Source: Tamarix chinensis
Lineage: Eukaryota > Streptophyta > Magnoliopsida > Caryophyllales > Tamaricaceae
Direction of reading: 5' to 3'
Assembly: GCA_030549775.1 (NCBI GenBank)
Contig: CM060174.1
Coordinates: 47,596,707 to 47,660,706 of the forward strand
Length of the DNA stretch: 64,000 bases
The position numbers were made by a program, and so were the translations under genes. The first letter of the stretch is position 1. Each line of letters begins with the position of its first letter. Under the pieces are notes generated by a model. It searched no databases, was not told where the DNA came from, and saw nothing but the letters and a program-made list of their open reading frames with translations. Of this stretch, positions 20,809 to 32,599 are shown one piece after another.

Positions 20809-22640
20809 ATGGCCAAAAAAAACATTGATAGGGATAACAGTGATGAAGAAGGGAAAAGAGGACCTACGATTGTGAGAATCATCACAGACATGAGGAATAA
20901 AGGAGAATTAGTCGGGTTGGGATGGAATACTTACAATATTCCCAATAGCCCTTATACAGACATGTTCTTGACTTACATTTCACTTGTGACTCATAACCGT
21001 GTTCCTATCTCCTATAATAATTGAAGCAAGTTCCAAAGGGTCATAAGGAGCATATTTGGTAGGAAATCACGATAAATATGCTATTTTATGTAATAATTTT
21101 TTGTATGTCAAATGTTATTAATTTTATTACATTAACATCGGTATACATCTATATGTCTTATTTTGTAGAGAGTGTTCAATGTCTCAGAGAGTAGGAAAAA
21201 ATGGCTTCTTAGACATTATGGGGACCGTCCAAGAACATTTAGTTTATATTTAGCTTGTCGGAAAATGTATAGAAAGAGGGATGGTTCTCTATGGCAGAAC
21301 CCACCTAAACTATATGGTTTCATCAATCAAGAAAGTTGGAACCAATTTATTGCATATTGTCTTACGGGGGATTTTAAGGTATTTGTTAAATAACAATTAA
21401 ACTTTTTGTATCGATCCCAGTATTATGCTTAATATTGAAATAACCATGTGACTATGTTTTGGCTTGTCACATAAGATAAAGTACCCAAAATAAAGAGATT
21501 GCGAAGAAAAATAAATACCGGCATAATATGGCTCGCAAAGGCTACGCAGGCCTTGAAGAGGAGTTGGTATGCATTTTGTGATTTATCTATTTACATGTAA
21601 ATGTCAAATTTTATAATAATATTCTTAATTAATAATATTTTTTGATTTGTAGCTCCTAGCCCAAGACTTGGACCCTTATACCTCGCCCATCAATATTGGT
21701 ACATTATGGAAGAAGACTAGAGAAACAAGAGATGGATATATTAATGAATATGTAGATGTTGTAGCCAAAAAAATTGTAAGTTTATAGATATCTAGAACCC
21801 TACTTGAAACGTCAGATGGTGAGGAGGGGGTGGACCAATATAGCATTGTGTCCCAGGCTACAACAATAGTAGAACACCTTGGAAGACACAAGGGTCTTGG
21901 ATTAGGTGTTACGATAATGAGCATATGTGGTCGATCTTGTGGTTCTCATAACACTAATGAGCAAGTTGTCATCCTCACCTAGAAATTGAACATGGAATTT
22001 GAACGGATGGCAACAATAGAGCAAGAGTTATCATTTATTAAATCTCAAGGGTATAAGTCATCCAATTTAGTAGACCATGATCAGCTTCACCTACCTAATG
22101 TAAATAGCGTCAGAGATAGTTGTGAAGCTGATGCACGCCTTTATACTCTTCCCGAGGTAAGCATTACAAACTATGAATTGTTATTAAATATATTTAGTGT
22201 AATAAATAATTAATAATGTATAATATTTTTGTTTAGGGTTTGCATAAATGTGACTTGTTAGCAAATGACCTTTCAACACTTTTGGCGAAAGGAAGGGTCC
22301 ACATCAGTCACAATACCCAAACGCAAACAGTCCACGGGTATAATTTAGCCCTAAATACAAAGCCGGTGAGTATTAACACTCCAATCATTGACATTGCGCA
22401 CTTGCCTTGTTATAAAGAGGGCGATGAGGTAACCACAGTACTAGATGCTCATGGAAGCTCCGTGGCTTGGCCTGCGGATCAGATACATCTCACTACTGAA
22501 GAGGTATTGACATTCGACATCTTCATTAGACCTTGTTTAGTAGTTACACTATTCATACCTTTTTCATATATATATTTATATGCTCAATACATATTTTATT
22601 TAATATTATCAATTAAGGAATCAAAAAAGGAATAAAAAAG
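20809..22640 (+). pseudogene. CACTA protein, transposase_24-like (TnpA-type), exon pieces
   Basis: Plus-strand coding pieces fit a spliced CACTA protein: exon at 20809-21050 (RGPTIVRIITDMRNKGELVG, then NRVPISYNN), exon at 21172-21380 (SRKKWLLRHYGDRPRTFSLY, LYGFINQESWNQF), a short piece near 21490-21560 (HNMARKGYAGLEEEL), then 21655-21780 (DPYTSPINIGTLWKKTRETR), 21986-22160 and 22240-22500. Wording and order match the PF03004-type plant transposase region (recognised by eye). A two-base frame change near 21023 and stops at about 21058, 21785 and 21980 break it. Gaps between pieces look like AT-rich introns. The protein would bind the subterminal repeats. Confidence 0.7.
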
Positions 22641-22970
22641 AAGACTGCTCCTGTTAGTAAAACCAAGAGAGGTACTAGTAGAACGAGCAACACAAAAGAT
22701 GGTGCTGCTAAAGGAAAGAGAGCTAAATCTAAAAAATCAGTTGCCTCACAAAAGATTCCTTCTTTAGAGAAAAGTGAACCTCCACAAGCAATAACTTTAT
22801 TATATTTGTATGCCCAAAACTACCTCAAGGATAATTATATTTTCATTGATTGTCGTCCTGAGTATGTTGGGAGGGACGATGCTACTTACATGGTATCGAC
22901 GGTTGACATAAGCGACATTTATAATCAGGAATAGATGTCAACCATGAGTTTCGCCGTCTATGTCACGTAA
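22641..22970 (+). pseudogene. Downstream CACTA coding piece (basic linker, then acidic motif)
   Basis: The reading continues after the transposase_24-like part with a Lys/Ser-rich linker (KTKRGTSRTSNTKDGAAKG), then QAITLLYLYAQNYLKDN, CRPEYVGRDDATYMVS and, after a TAG at about 22932, MSTMSFAVYVT. In related CACTA proteins such a part precedes a C48-type peptidase domain (recollection, not searched), which is absent here because the sequence stops matching near 23090. Confidence 0.5.
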
Positions 22971-23191
22971 GTATTATTTCATTTTGAGATTTTAGTACTC
23001 TTAACTTGTGCAATTGGAATTTTTATGACTCCTTATATGAGTTATTAGTTATTAACAAATATGCATTGTCATTGTCGTCCATAGGTTGGTAGCTAATTTG
23101 GTATGATAACTTAAAGCGAACTAGGGAAAGATAAGAGAAGTCTAAAATCAAATCTTGGGAAAAACTTAAAAAGCACTTAAGAAAGAAATTT

Positions 23192-23683
23192 GTGCCTAGA
23201 GACTATGAACAAGATATGTATGTTAAGATGACTACTATAAGGCAAGGCTTATTTAGTGTAGAAGAATACACTAGAGAGTTTGAAAGACTAGCCCTTATTT
23301 GTGATGTTCATGAAAGAAAGGAACAAAGATATGCTAGATACTTAGGTGGCTTGAATAACTTAATAAGAGACAAGGTTGATATGTACTCTTATGACTCTCT
23401 TGATGACTTGATAAAATTGGCTATGAAGATTGAAAGACAAACCAAGACAACTAAAGCCTATGTTAAGTCTAATGCTTCTACTTCGACTAAACCCTATTCT
23501 AACACCTTTACACCTAAATCGACGTTTTCATTTGATAAAAATAATAACAAAGATGATAAAGGTAAAAATAAGGTGGTTGAAATGGCTAATAAACAATGTT
23601 TTAAATGTAAAGGATATGGACATTTTGCTAGAGATCGTCCTAACCAAAGAGCTTTAACCTTACATGAAATAGAAAACATGTAA
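23192..23683 (+). pseudogene. gag of the deleted gypsy copy
   Basis: An open stretch of 163 codons covers the retrotransposon gag core (RDYEQDMYVKMTTIRQGLFS, VEEYTREFERLALICDVHE, RYARYLGGLNNLIRDKV). A Lys/Thr/Ser-rich linker follows, then a zinc knuckle at about 23599-23640 (CFKCKGYGHFARDRP) in which the last Cys of CX2CX4HX4C is replaced by Arg. The upstream part of gag is missing. A TAA at 23681-23683 separates it from the protease frame that follows at 23735. Gag would form the particle. Confidence 0.75.
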
Positions 23684-23734
23684 CCATGTAGTGATGATGA
23701 ATTAGAAGTTGAATCTCCTAATGAAATATTAACT

Positions 23735-24886
23735 ATGGAAGAAGAAGAAGGAGACCCCTACTTTGTAATTCAAAGAGTCTTGCAAATACAACCTAGTATT
23801 ACACCTACTCAAAGAGAAAAGATTTTTAAAACTAAGTGTAAAATAGGTGATACAGTTTGTAGGCTTATAATTGATAGTGGTTCATGTACTAATATTGCTA
23901 GTGAGGCAATGGTTAAGAAACTTGGTTTGGAAACTACTAATCATCCTAAACCCTATTCTTTACAATGGTTAAACAAGGATAAAGGAGCTAAAGTAAACAA
24001 AAGAGCTTTAATCACATTTTCTATTAGAGACTATCATGATGAAGTTCTATGTGATGTTTTACCTATGGATGCTTGTGGATTACTTTTGGGTAGACCATGG
24101 CAATTTGATAGAAAAGAAACTCATGATGGGGTAACTAATGAATATGTGGTGAAAAAGGAAAAACAATTGTATAGGCTCAAACCTTCTTTATATGATCATA
24201 TGCCCTTGAGTGATGATAAACATAAATTATTTTTACATGAAAAGGCTATGGACAAATGTATAAAAGAAGAAGGAATTTGTTATGCTATAGTTTCTAAAGA
24301 TTCTAAACCTGAAAAACAACAACTTAAAGATCCTAATTTGATTAAGTTGCTTGATGAGTATAATGATGTATTTCCTGATGACTTACCTCCTGGATTACCA
24401 CTTAAAAGAGGCATAGAACATGCTATTGATCTTATTCCTGGTATGCCTATCCCTAATAAACCGGCTTATAGATGTAAACCAGAAGAAGTTAAGGAATTAC
24501 AAAAACAAATACAAGAACTTATGGATAAAGGATTTGTGAAAGAAAATATGAGTTTTTGTATAATCTTTTCAAATACTGCTCATGTCAAGTTTATGACTTA
24601 TTTTTGGAAAACTTTATGGAATATGCTTAGTGTGTATGGTGTGAATCCTAACATGCCTATTAACATGATTCCGTTGAGAAAAGGTGAATTGCAAAACTAT
24701 GAGGCTAAAGAGAGAATAAACTTTTTTCAACAACTTCATGAGAAAATCAAAAATCATATTGAAAAATCTAATGCCAAGTATAAAGCTCAAGCGAATAAGC
24801 ATAGAAACTCTTATGTGTTTTATCCTGGTGACTTAGTTTGGTTACATTTACGTAAAGAGAGAAACCTCCCTCAACTTTTCACATAA
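23735..24886 (+). pseudogene. 383-codon fused frame: protease + start of RT + end of integrase
   Basis: One uninterrupted frame. Residues about 1-150 hold the aspartic protease (CRLIIDSGSCTNIASEAMVKK with the catalytic Asp, then CDVLPMDACGLLLGRPWQFD). Residues about 205-275 hold the beginning of reverse transcriptase (LPPGLPLKRGIEHAIDLIP, LQKQIQELMDKGFVKENMS). Then a junction leads to VKFMTYFWKTLWNML, and a second junction to VYGVNPNMPINMIP and the integrase C-terminal region (QANKHRN, PGDLVWLHLRKE). About 1.7 kb and then about 0.2 kb seen in the longer copy are missing. The frame is open, but the polymerase palm and all catalytic integrase residues are gone, so only the protease could work. 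Whether it is expressed is unknown. Confidence 0.8.
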
Positions 24887-25069
24887 AATACCAACAGAGT
24901 TCGAATTTCAGCAGCACCAGTTTGGTTGGTCTGGTTGCAACAATCGTGTGTGCCTCTTGAGCACTTGATTTCTATTGTATTCTACTCTCTATTAGTGTGT
25001 GATCAAGTGTATGACAACCCCATTCAATTTCTCTTCAAATACTTGTAATATATCATCCCATGTATGTCA

Positions 25070-25362
25070 TAGTCTTGCATGCCTTGGAATACTTGTACAC
25101 ATCAATGTGTATGAACATCATCTTCTTGCAAATATGTAACATACCTACAAGAATAACTTGAATGGTTTTTAATGTCAAGCATATTAGAATTATCAAGAAT
25201 ATTTAACATGATAGGCTCCAATATTATAAAAGCTAAATCATCTTCCTTACCTTGAGGATTAGAATGAATAGGACAATCATTATGTTCAATGGATGCTCCT
25301 GCATCACTCACCCACAACACCTTGAATGCCTCTACCATGAGGGCTAAAAGTTATGATACCAC
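25070..25362 (-). pseudogene. Inverted tail of the same gypsy family (post-integrase open frame)
   Basis: The minus-strand frame 25338-25102 (78 codons) contains EPIMLNILDNSNMLDI and YSCRYVTYLQEDDV. It is clearly the same sequence as the plus-strand tail of the long copy at 63600-63833 (EPIILNILDNMSMHGI, YFCRYITYLQGEDV). Here it lies opposite to the adjacent fragment 23096-24886, so the locus is rearranged. Directly upstream on the minus strand is TGGTATCATAAC (about 25348-25359), resembling a Met-tRNA primer site. The function of this tail, if any, is unknown. Confidence 0.7.
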
Positions 25363-27360
25363 ATTCGTCTAAGCAATGGATAATAACAAGTGCTTGGGAG
25401 CTTGTACTGAGATACCTCACCCAACCAAACTAGATGAAGGTAAAATAAAATATTAATCATTCCAAGTTAGGTTAAGGTTTAGGGTTATAATATTAAGGTA
25501 AATTAAATTAATATAATTAGGTTAAGATATTAATTATTCAAGATTAGGGTTAGCTAAAATTTAGGGTATCATATCTTGTCACCTACAACAATCATTAACA
25601 CATAACGCTCCTTAACCAACTAGTTTGTGTCTAAAACCAGCAGACCATTAAACTAGATGACTTATCTACACCCAAACCGGTCGATAAGTTTCTTAGGAAC
25701 CTAGCACACAACACAAGTTGAGATTAATACGTGTTTTTTTTATATTTTATTTACGCATTTATATCATGCTTATAAGCTATTTAACTACTATCAATCTCAT
25801 ATCTAACACGTTATTCACTTAAACATGATTAAATTTACATAAGCCATCAAGAATCATGCTTTGACATGGTTAACACTAACCAAAAACTAAGAAACTTATG
25901 ACATTCCGTGATTATATGATTTGCATAACTCATAAAAACTTGATATAACTATTATCGTGCTCATACACCACTTAAATCACAAGACCTAGAGATAGATCTT
26001 ATTAACATGCATAAAAGATTCAATTTTCATGCCTATCTTCTAAATTTTGCACACTTTCATCATCAACATGTTAAATAACACATTTATTTGCCAATATTCA
26101 TGCTAGCATAAAACATTACATTAAAACACATTCTTTTCACTACATTAAGTGCAAAAAAAATAGAAAAAAAAAGAGCAAGAATGATTTATCTCAAACTCTA
26201 GCTAAATCATACAAAAGAAGAAAAGAAGGGCCTTCCTTCAACCAGAAGGTCCAAAGCTTCCATCCATTTGTGCACCATAAGAAATAATATAAGAAAAATA
26301 TAAATAAACCTCTTAAGAGAAATCCCACAATTGAAACAATGTTTAAAAATTAATAAAATAATAAGGAAAACACAACATTTCCCTAGAATCAGAAAGGTAA
26401 GAGGAAGACACACATCCTCCATCTTTCTTAAATCTAACTCTTAAGGGAGAAAACACGAAATAGATAGAGAAATGATTGATAAAGGAGAGAAAAATATATA
26501 ATGAAGAAGTTTAGGAGAAGAAATTTGGATGCTTAGAAATGAGGCATGATGAGTAAGAAGGGAAATATTTAGCACTAGGGAAGAGATGAGTGAAATAGAA
26601 GGAAATGAAGTTAAGGTTGAAGAGGTGGCTGCAAGGAGTTAGTAGCCAAAAAATTTCTCCCCAAACCCTAAACAAATCAATAGTGGCATAATTAGAGGGA
26701 AATGTTTGAACTACAAGTTGAGTTGGCCTAACATGGTCTATACAAGAAGTTTCTTGATACCTAAGGTCATCCATGATTATCAAGGAATGAGAAAAAGATA
26801 TAAAAAGAAGCTAATATAGAATGAGAGCATTCGTAGATGAGAGGGGAGAGGAAGAAGAAGATAAAGGGAAAATTGAGGTCAACAAGGTAATTTTGTGTTG
26901 ACCTAGTCCCCAACTCAATTTCAAGTGATATAATGTTTGAATTAAGGGTGATGAAAATCCTAGAAATGATTTTTGAACACCCCAAAGCACACTTACCTAG
27001 TTGTAAAATCATTTGAAAAATATTTGAATCAAAATTGAGCATGAAAGTTATTTAGTTCAAATGAACTAGTTGATTAGTATGGTAAAACCAATACATTGAT
27101 TTCACCAGTTTACTGATTTGTTAGGACTAGTTGGCTAGTTCTTCTACACCAAAAGCTCCCATAGTAGATAAACTAGTTGATTGATTTTACAAGACTAGTC
27201 AACTAGTTTCCAAAGAAGCCAAGTTTTCTATATAAAAAAAATGGAATCATATGAAAGCCTAATATCAAGGAACATTTATATACCAAGGTTAGATATACTT
27301 AAATCACAACCAACACATAAATTAACTTACATTGAAGGGTCTAAAAAGTGGGATATTACA
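25363..27360. repeat. LTR-like non-coding DNA ending GGGATATTACA
   Basis: About 2 kb with no recognisable gene. It is AT-rich, includes CTAGTTGATTAGT-type repeats at 27060-27215 that resemble those at 58080-58450, and ends in GGGATATTACA, like an LTR 3' end. It may be the LTR of the inverted piece 25070-25362 or a separate solo LTR. The left border is not certain. Confidence 0.4.
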
Positions 27361-28124
27361 ATATTTATTAAATATGTATTCATCATTTATTTTTTTATAA
27401 ATAAATAATGTGTATTTATATATGAAAGACACATATATAATATGTGTATTTTATTAGATAAAATGTTTATGCTTATAAGATATGTATTTATACTATGGAA
27501 TATGCTTATTTTTATTTTTGTGTCCAAAATATAATAATATGTGTGTAGAAACATTTTGATATAAATTTTTATTTACTTTTAACGATCCAACTTAAGAATA
27601 ATTTAATTTAAAAATTAAAAAAAATCTAAGCTCAACAAGGTGCAAATTGAGATGATTTTATCAGCAACTAGTTACTTGTTTGAATTTATTTATAAAAAAT
27701 AATTATCAAATATAAATAATATTTTTAATATTTTTTTGATGTGCAAACTCAAATTAGTGTCCACCTTATAATTATCGAGTTGTAGCATGTTGGGTGTTCT
27801 CGGTTCGGGTTGTTTAAATATCATTTTTTTGTTGGTTAGTTGTGGTTTAGGTCAAGTCAGTCGAGTTTAGACCATTTCAAGTTGTTTTATTAGTTTAGTT
27901 GGTTTTAAATTCAGGTCATTTTAAGTTATTTTATAATCAAGTTGGTTTCAGATTCAAGTTGCTATATATCTTATTTATATTGGGTTAATTTGTCGGATCT
28001 GTTTAGGTTCGGATCATTTTGGATTACTTGACTAGTTGGATCAGGTTTGGACCTAGCCAGCTCGTATTTGGGTTATTTTGGGATCGAATGGAATGATGTT
28101 GGGTTACGATAGACATAAAATAAT
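27361..28124. repeat. AT-rich DNA then degenerate GGTTCGGGTT-type repeats
   Basis: 27361-27770 is very AT-rich with no gene. 27780-28124 is a loose GTT/GGTT/TTCAGGTT repeat, and similar GGTCGAAG/GTTGGG wording resumes at 37946-38110 on the far side of element B. This supports element B having been inserted within one repeat tract. Confidence 0.5.
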
Positions 28125-29869
28125 GTTAATGAAATACCCCAAAACTTTTAATTTCAAAAATTATAGTTAAATAATATTTTATTAGAAAAATTATTTAAAT
28201 AAATTATTTTTACTAAAATAAAAGGAAATTTATTAGGGAAAATCAAGAAGAAATTTATAATATTTTAATTAGGAGAAATTTGGGTATTTTAGCTAATTAA
28301 AGATTTTATTATAGAAATTTATTAAATAAATTATTTTATTTAAATTAAAAAGTAGAAAATAGTTTCAAATTAATATTAATTTTATAAATAATTTAATTAA
28401 ATAAAATTAGGGTGTTTTGCTAATTAAAATAGAATTTATGGAAAACCCTTTTAAAAATCCTAATTTAGCTTAAAAAGGGATTTAAATATTAATTTATTTT
28501 AAATATTATTATTTTTAAATATCCCCAATATTTTAATTAATCTAAATACCCAAGCTAATTATTTTTCCTTTTTCCCGTTTTCTTTTCCTTTTTCTTTCTT
28601 CCTTTTTCCTTTCTTTTCTTATTTTTCTTTTTCCTCTTCTTTTCCTCGTTGGGCCTGCCCACTCCCGCGGCCCAGTTCCCCCTCTCCCTCCCTTCCTTCG
28701 CGCGACCCAACCCACACAGCCGATCCTCTCCTTTCTCCCTCGCTGCGCGACACTTCTCTTATTTTTCCCCTGAAACTCATCGTTTGGTTTAAGTTACCCT
28801 ATCACCTCGTGCTCGGCCTAGTCTCCCCTTATTTTCTTTTCCTTCTTTTTCCCCTGAACCGCCGTTTTCCCTCTATCTTCTTCTTCCTCTTTCTCTTTCC
28901 CCGTCGATGCCACCAACCTGAAACTCGCCGCCGCCGCCTGTCCGAGAAATCTATCGCCGATCTCGCCTTTTTGACTGGCCTTTTCCCTCCTATTTTTCCC
29001 TGCTAACCGTCAACCTTTTCAAACCAATCAACTTCCCATTCCTCGCACGATCTCCCTCTCCCCCAACCACTTGCAGCCATGATCAAGAAAAGTGTGTCGG
29101 TTGCCCTCATTGGTCGGTTACCACTTCTTCCTACCACTCCCTATAACACTCCAAAATTCACTACTTTTTTTATTACAGCGGAAGTAATTAAAATACTTAA
29201 TCTAAAACCCGTGAATTCTAAAGATGTTACCGCCACACTTAGTACCAAACCGGTTCTCTCCGACCGTTTCAGTACCAAGTGCTAAGGCTAAAAAGATTAA
29301 TATAAAACTTAAACCAAGATTTCATAAAATGAATTAACGAGATAATAACTTAGAAATCAGAGTGCAAAATCAAAATTCCTCGAAGGGAATAATCTTACAA
29401 TTTATAAAAGGTTTAATCGAAACACTTAACACAAGGTAATAAATCAAAAAGAATAAATGCGAATTAGAAGAATAATATAACTAATGAAATCATATGAAGA
29501 TAAAATACGGCCACGACACTCTCAAACTTTGAGCCAAAACATGCTCAACACTCAGCCCCGACTGATGTTTCGCCCACCTGCACAAAGTTAGAAGGGCATA
29601 CTACTCGTGGGAATGAGCAGCACCCATGAAAAGGGTGATCAGTACGCTACATACTGAGTAAGGTAATCGAGCACTAAGGCCAACATATAAGCACATAATC
29701 CATGCAGAATAATAACAAGGCATAATCACCAACACAATAACATAAAGGCAAATGAACGATAAGGTGAAAATGCCAAGATCCAATATAGTTTAGATTAATT
29801 ACTTCATTAATCCTTTATCAAAATATTTTCACACCATACTATTTATCAAGTCCATACGAGTACGAGAAC

Positions 29870-30197
29870 CCCACTATTTTTGCCGGTGGATTGGTCGCGA
29901 GGGTACATGCCCTGCCACTATTTTAGCCGGTGGATCGGTCGCAAGGGTAACATACCCTGCCACTATTATATATCGGTGGATCGGTCTGGCTCCTTTCTCG
30001 TACGGTGTTCCACTGTAAGTAATTAGTATAGTTCCCGTGTCTTAGCAACTATAGGGTTTGATTTTGTTGAGCACGGGATCCCCCACTATTATAGCCGGTG
30101 GATCAATCACGAGGGTACATGCCCTGCCACTATTTTAGCTGGTGGATCGGTCACGAGGGAAACATTCCTTGCCACTATTATGCCGGTGAATCGGTCT
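29870..30197 (+). repeat. 3+3 array of CCACTATT...GGTGG motifs in element C
   Basis: Motif copies begin at about 29870, 29914 and 29959, and again at about 30083, 30127 and 30172, a period of 44-46 bp. Each joins CCACTATT to GGTGGATCGGTC, with a GAGGGTACATGCCCTG-like spacer. The two-triplet organisation is identical to elements A and B, although the spacers differ. Confidence 0.85.
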
Positions 30198-30599
30198 GGG
30201 CCCAACTCAACATCTTTCACTTTACGTGATTAATGTATTAACTATTAAATATCTTATTCAAAATCTTTCACCATGGACATGCACGAATCATTCTCTTTAC
30301 ACTTCACACATCACAAATCATAAAATTCCACCATCATAATTACATTTAAATCACCAAACACACATGATAATACAAAAATTGTAAGCAACCACAACAAACC
30401 CTAATTATCCACACAACCTTAGTTCGGTCTCCTACAGACCCTTATATAATCTCCACATACTATTTTTCGTCCAAAATGTTCAACCACCCAAATAACGCTT
30501 ACATTACCTTCCTTATACCCCAAATCAACCTTTCATACATAAATTTCATTCCCATGCAAACTTTACATATCCCATGCAACCTTGCAAACTTTTTATGCA

Positions 30600-30960
30600 A
30601 CCCTAAATCCCATGCGATCATTAACCCCATGCAAAACCCTAACTCCACCATGCAAACCCTAATATTACCATACAACCATTAATACCGCCTGGCAACCATT
30701 AATACTACCATACAACCCTAATACCACCATACAACCATTAATACCACCTTGCAACCATTAATACTACCATGCAAACCCTAATACCACCATGCAACATTAA
30801 CTCCATGCAAAGTCCAACGCCATGCAAACCCTAATACCACCATACAACCATAAATACCACCATACAACCCTAATACCACCATACAAACCCTAATACCACC
30901 ATGTAACCCCTAATTCCACTATACAACCATTAATACCACCATACAACCCTAAATTCAAAC
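30600..30960 (+). repeat. Minisatellite of ACCCTAATACCACCATACAA units
   Basis: More than ten imperfect units of about 20-26 bp combine CCATGCAAACCCTAA, TACCACC and CCATTAATACCACC. The reverse counterpart in element B is the GTTAGGGTTTGCATGGAA-type array at 36440-36770, so the array is a family feature. Confidence 0.9.
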
Positions 30961-30984
30961 CATATAAAATCAAAGATTTATCCA

Positions 30985-31200
30985 TACAAAACCCTACAAT
31001 AGATTCTCCCTCACGAAACCGTAAATTAGATTCTCCTATAAGAAACCATAAGTTAGATTCTTCCATATAACATCATAAATTAGATTCTCCCACATAAAAT
31101 CATAAATTATATTTTCTCATACAAAACCATAAATTAGACTCTCCCACAGAAAATCATAAAAATCATAAATCAGATTCTCCCACACGAAACCCTAAAATTC
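30985..31200 (+). repeat. Minisatellite of about 30-34 bp units (AATTAGATTCTCCCACA)
   Basis: About six to seven imperfect copies of a unit containing AAACCATAAATTAGATTCTC follow directly after the preceding minisatellite in element C. I did not see an equally clear counterpart in elements A or B, so it may be a recent local expansion. Confidence 0.85.
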
Positions 31201-31799
31201 TCCATTTTATTCTTCCACTCATGAATCATTAAAATAATTAGGTTAACTCACCTCCTTTGGTCAACCTCTTTCCCCATCTTCTTTTTCATTCTTTCCCCCA
31301 CATAAACCACATCAACATCCTCTCATGCATGTCTTACAGGGTCACAACACATATCATCACATATACATAATACACATGCCATATAGACACACAAAAATAT
31401 ACTTCAACTCCAAATCATACCATATATGAAATAATTAATAATGATAACCATAGGATACATAGCATGTGAAGCAAATAATGCATATAAACACACAAAAGAC
31501 TTTAGTAACACCCTTACCTAAAACGACACCAGTCTTGGAGTACGCTCCTACGCCTCCTTAGGGCTTTGACTGGTTTTACCTATTATGAGGGAAAAGTTAG
31601 AATTATACTCCCTCCTATTAAAAATACTATTAATCACTAACTTAATATACGACTAGGCTTTTGATAAAATACTAAAATAATAATAGCAAAAATACCAAAG
31701 CCAATATCAATATTAATATTAACAAGAATAATAAAAATAGTAACACTATTCATAAGAAGGCATTACTAAAAAACATAGAGAAATAAGGGTTTCGACCCC

Positions 31800-31805
31800 T
31801 TTATC

Positions 31806-31837
<32 letters not shown>

Positions 31838-32241
31838 AAAATACATAACTAAATTTAGTAATAATAATAATGATGAAATAATAACAACAATAATAATAAT
31901 AATAATGATAAAAGCCATAATAATATTACAAAATAATAATAACCATAAAGGTAGTAATAGTAAAGATAATGATTGAAGATAAAAGAAGTAGGGTTTCCAC
32001 CCTATATTGAATAATAATAACATTAATAAGAATAAATACTAATAATAATAAAAATACTAATACCCTAATAATAATAAGACATGATATTTATAATACCACT
32101 ACTAATATTTAAAATAAGAACTATAGGGTTTCAGGCCTATATAATATAATAATACTAACACTTGAATATAATAATAATAATAATAATAATAACAACAACA
32201 ACAACAACAATAACAACAACAACAACAATAATAATAATAAC

Positions 32242-32284
<43 letters not shown>

Positions 32285-32540
32285 GTAAAATAGTTGTATT
32301 AATAATAATGGAATAAGAATAATAGAAATTTGAAATAGGAAATAATAATAATAATAATACTTATAACATATTAATATTAATAATAGTAATAATAGAAATA
32401 ATAATAAAATCGAATTAAAATACAATAGGGCTTCAGCCCTCAACATAAATAATAATAAAAAAAATTCATAATAATAATAATAATAATAATAATAGTACAT
32501 ATCAAAAATATAAATAATAATAATAAAAATAATAGTATTT
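31800..32540. repeat. AAT/AAC microsatellite cluster in element C
   Basis: Repeated AAT runs (31808-31835, 32168-32195, 32235-32283, 32470-32498) with an AAC stretch at about 32190-32228. Short CCCTATA or CAGGCCTATA interruptions recur between runs. No gene; long Tyr-rich frames on the minus strand are repeat artefacts. Confidence 0.95.
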
Positions 32541-32599
32541 ATATGCAAATAATTGAAATAAAATAATTTAAGGGTTATAAAAATAGGGAAAAAGGATGA

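Larger units (their letters stand above)
19264..23090 (+). mobile_element. En/Spm (CACTA) transposon, 5' end present, 3' end missing
   Basis: The left terminus is CACTACTACAAAAAGGGG, the hallmark of CACTA elements. It is followed by a dense cluster of TTTAATAACGGTTC-type subterminal repeats (19290-19540) and, from 20809, by exon-like pieces of the element's protein. The matching terminus (...TTTTTGTAGTAGTG) was not found before the gypsy fragment at about 23096 or after it, so the 3' half, including the main transposase and terminal repeat, has been lost. The element moves by cut and paste when intact. Stops and a frameshift show this copy is inactive. Confidence 0.85.
23096..24886 (+). mobile_element. 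Internally deleted chromovirus-like gypsy fragment
   Basis: The fragment starts inside gag (YDNLKRTRE) and ends inside the integrase C-terminal region (LVWLHLRKERNLPQ). It is the same family as the longer copy at 59254-63833, which it matches through gag, zinc knuckle, protease and the start of reverse transcriptase. Two deletions then join reverse transcriptase to the end of integrase. No LTR was seen on either side. It abuts the truncated CACTA element on the left and an inverted tail piece on the right. Confidence 0.85.

Noticed and set aside
30600..31200. CRISPR-like regular repeats
   Set aside because: Units are imperfect and directly adjacent without unique spacers, in a plant transposon; they are minisatellites.
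32102..32548. 148-codon Tyr/Ile-rich open frame on the minus strand
   Set aside because: It is a direct product of AAT/AAC microsatellites with no stops in one frame.
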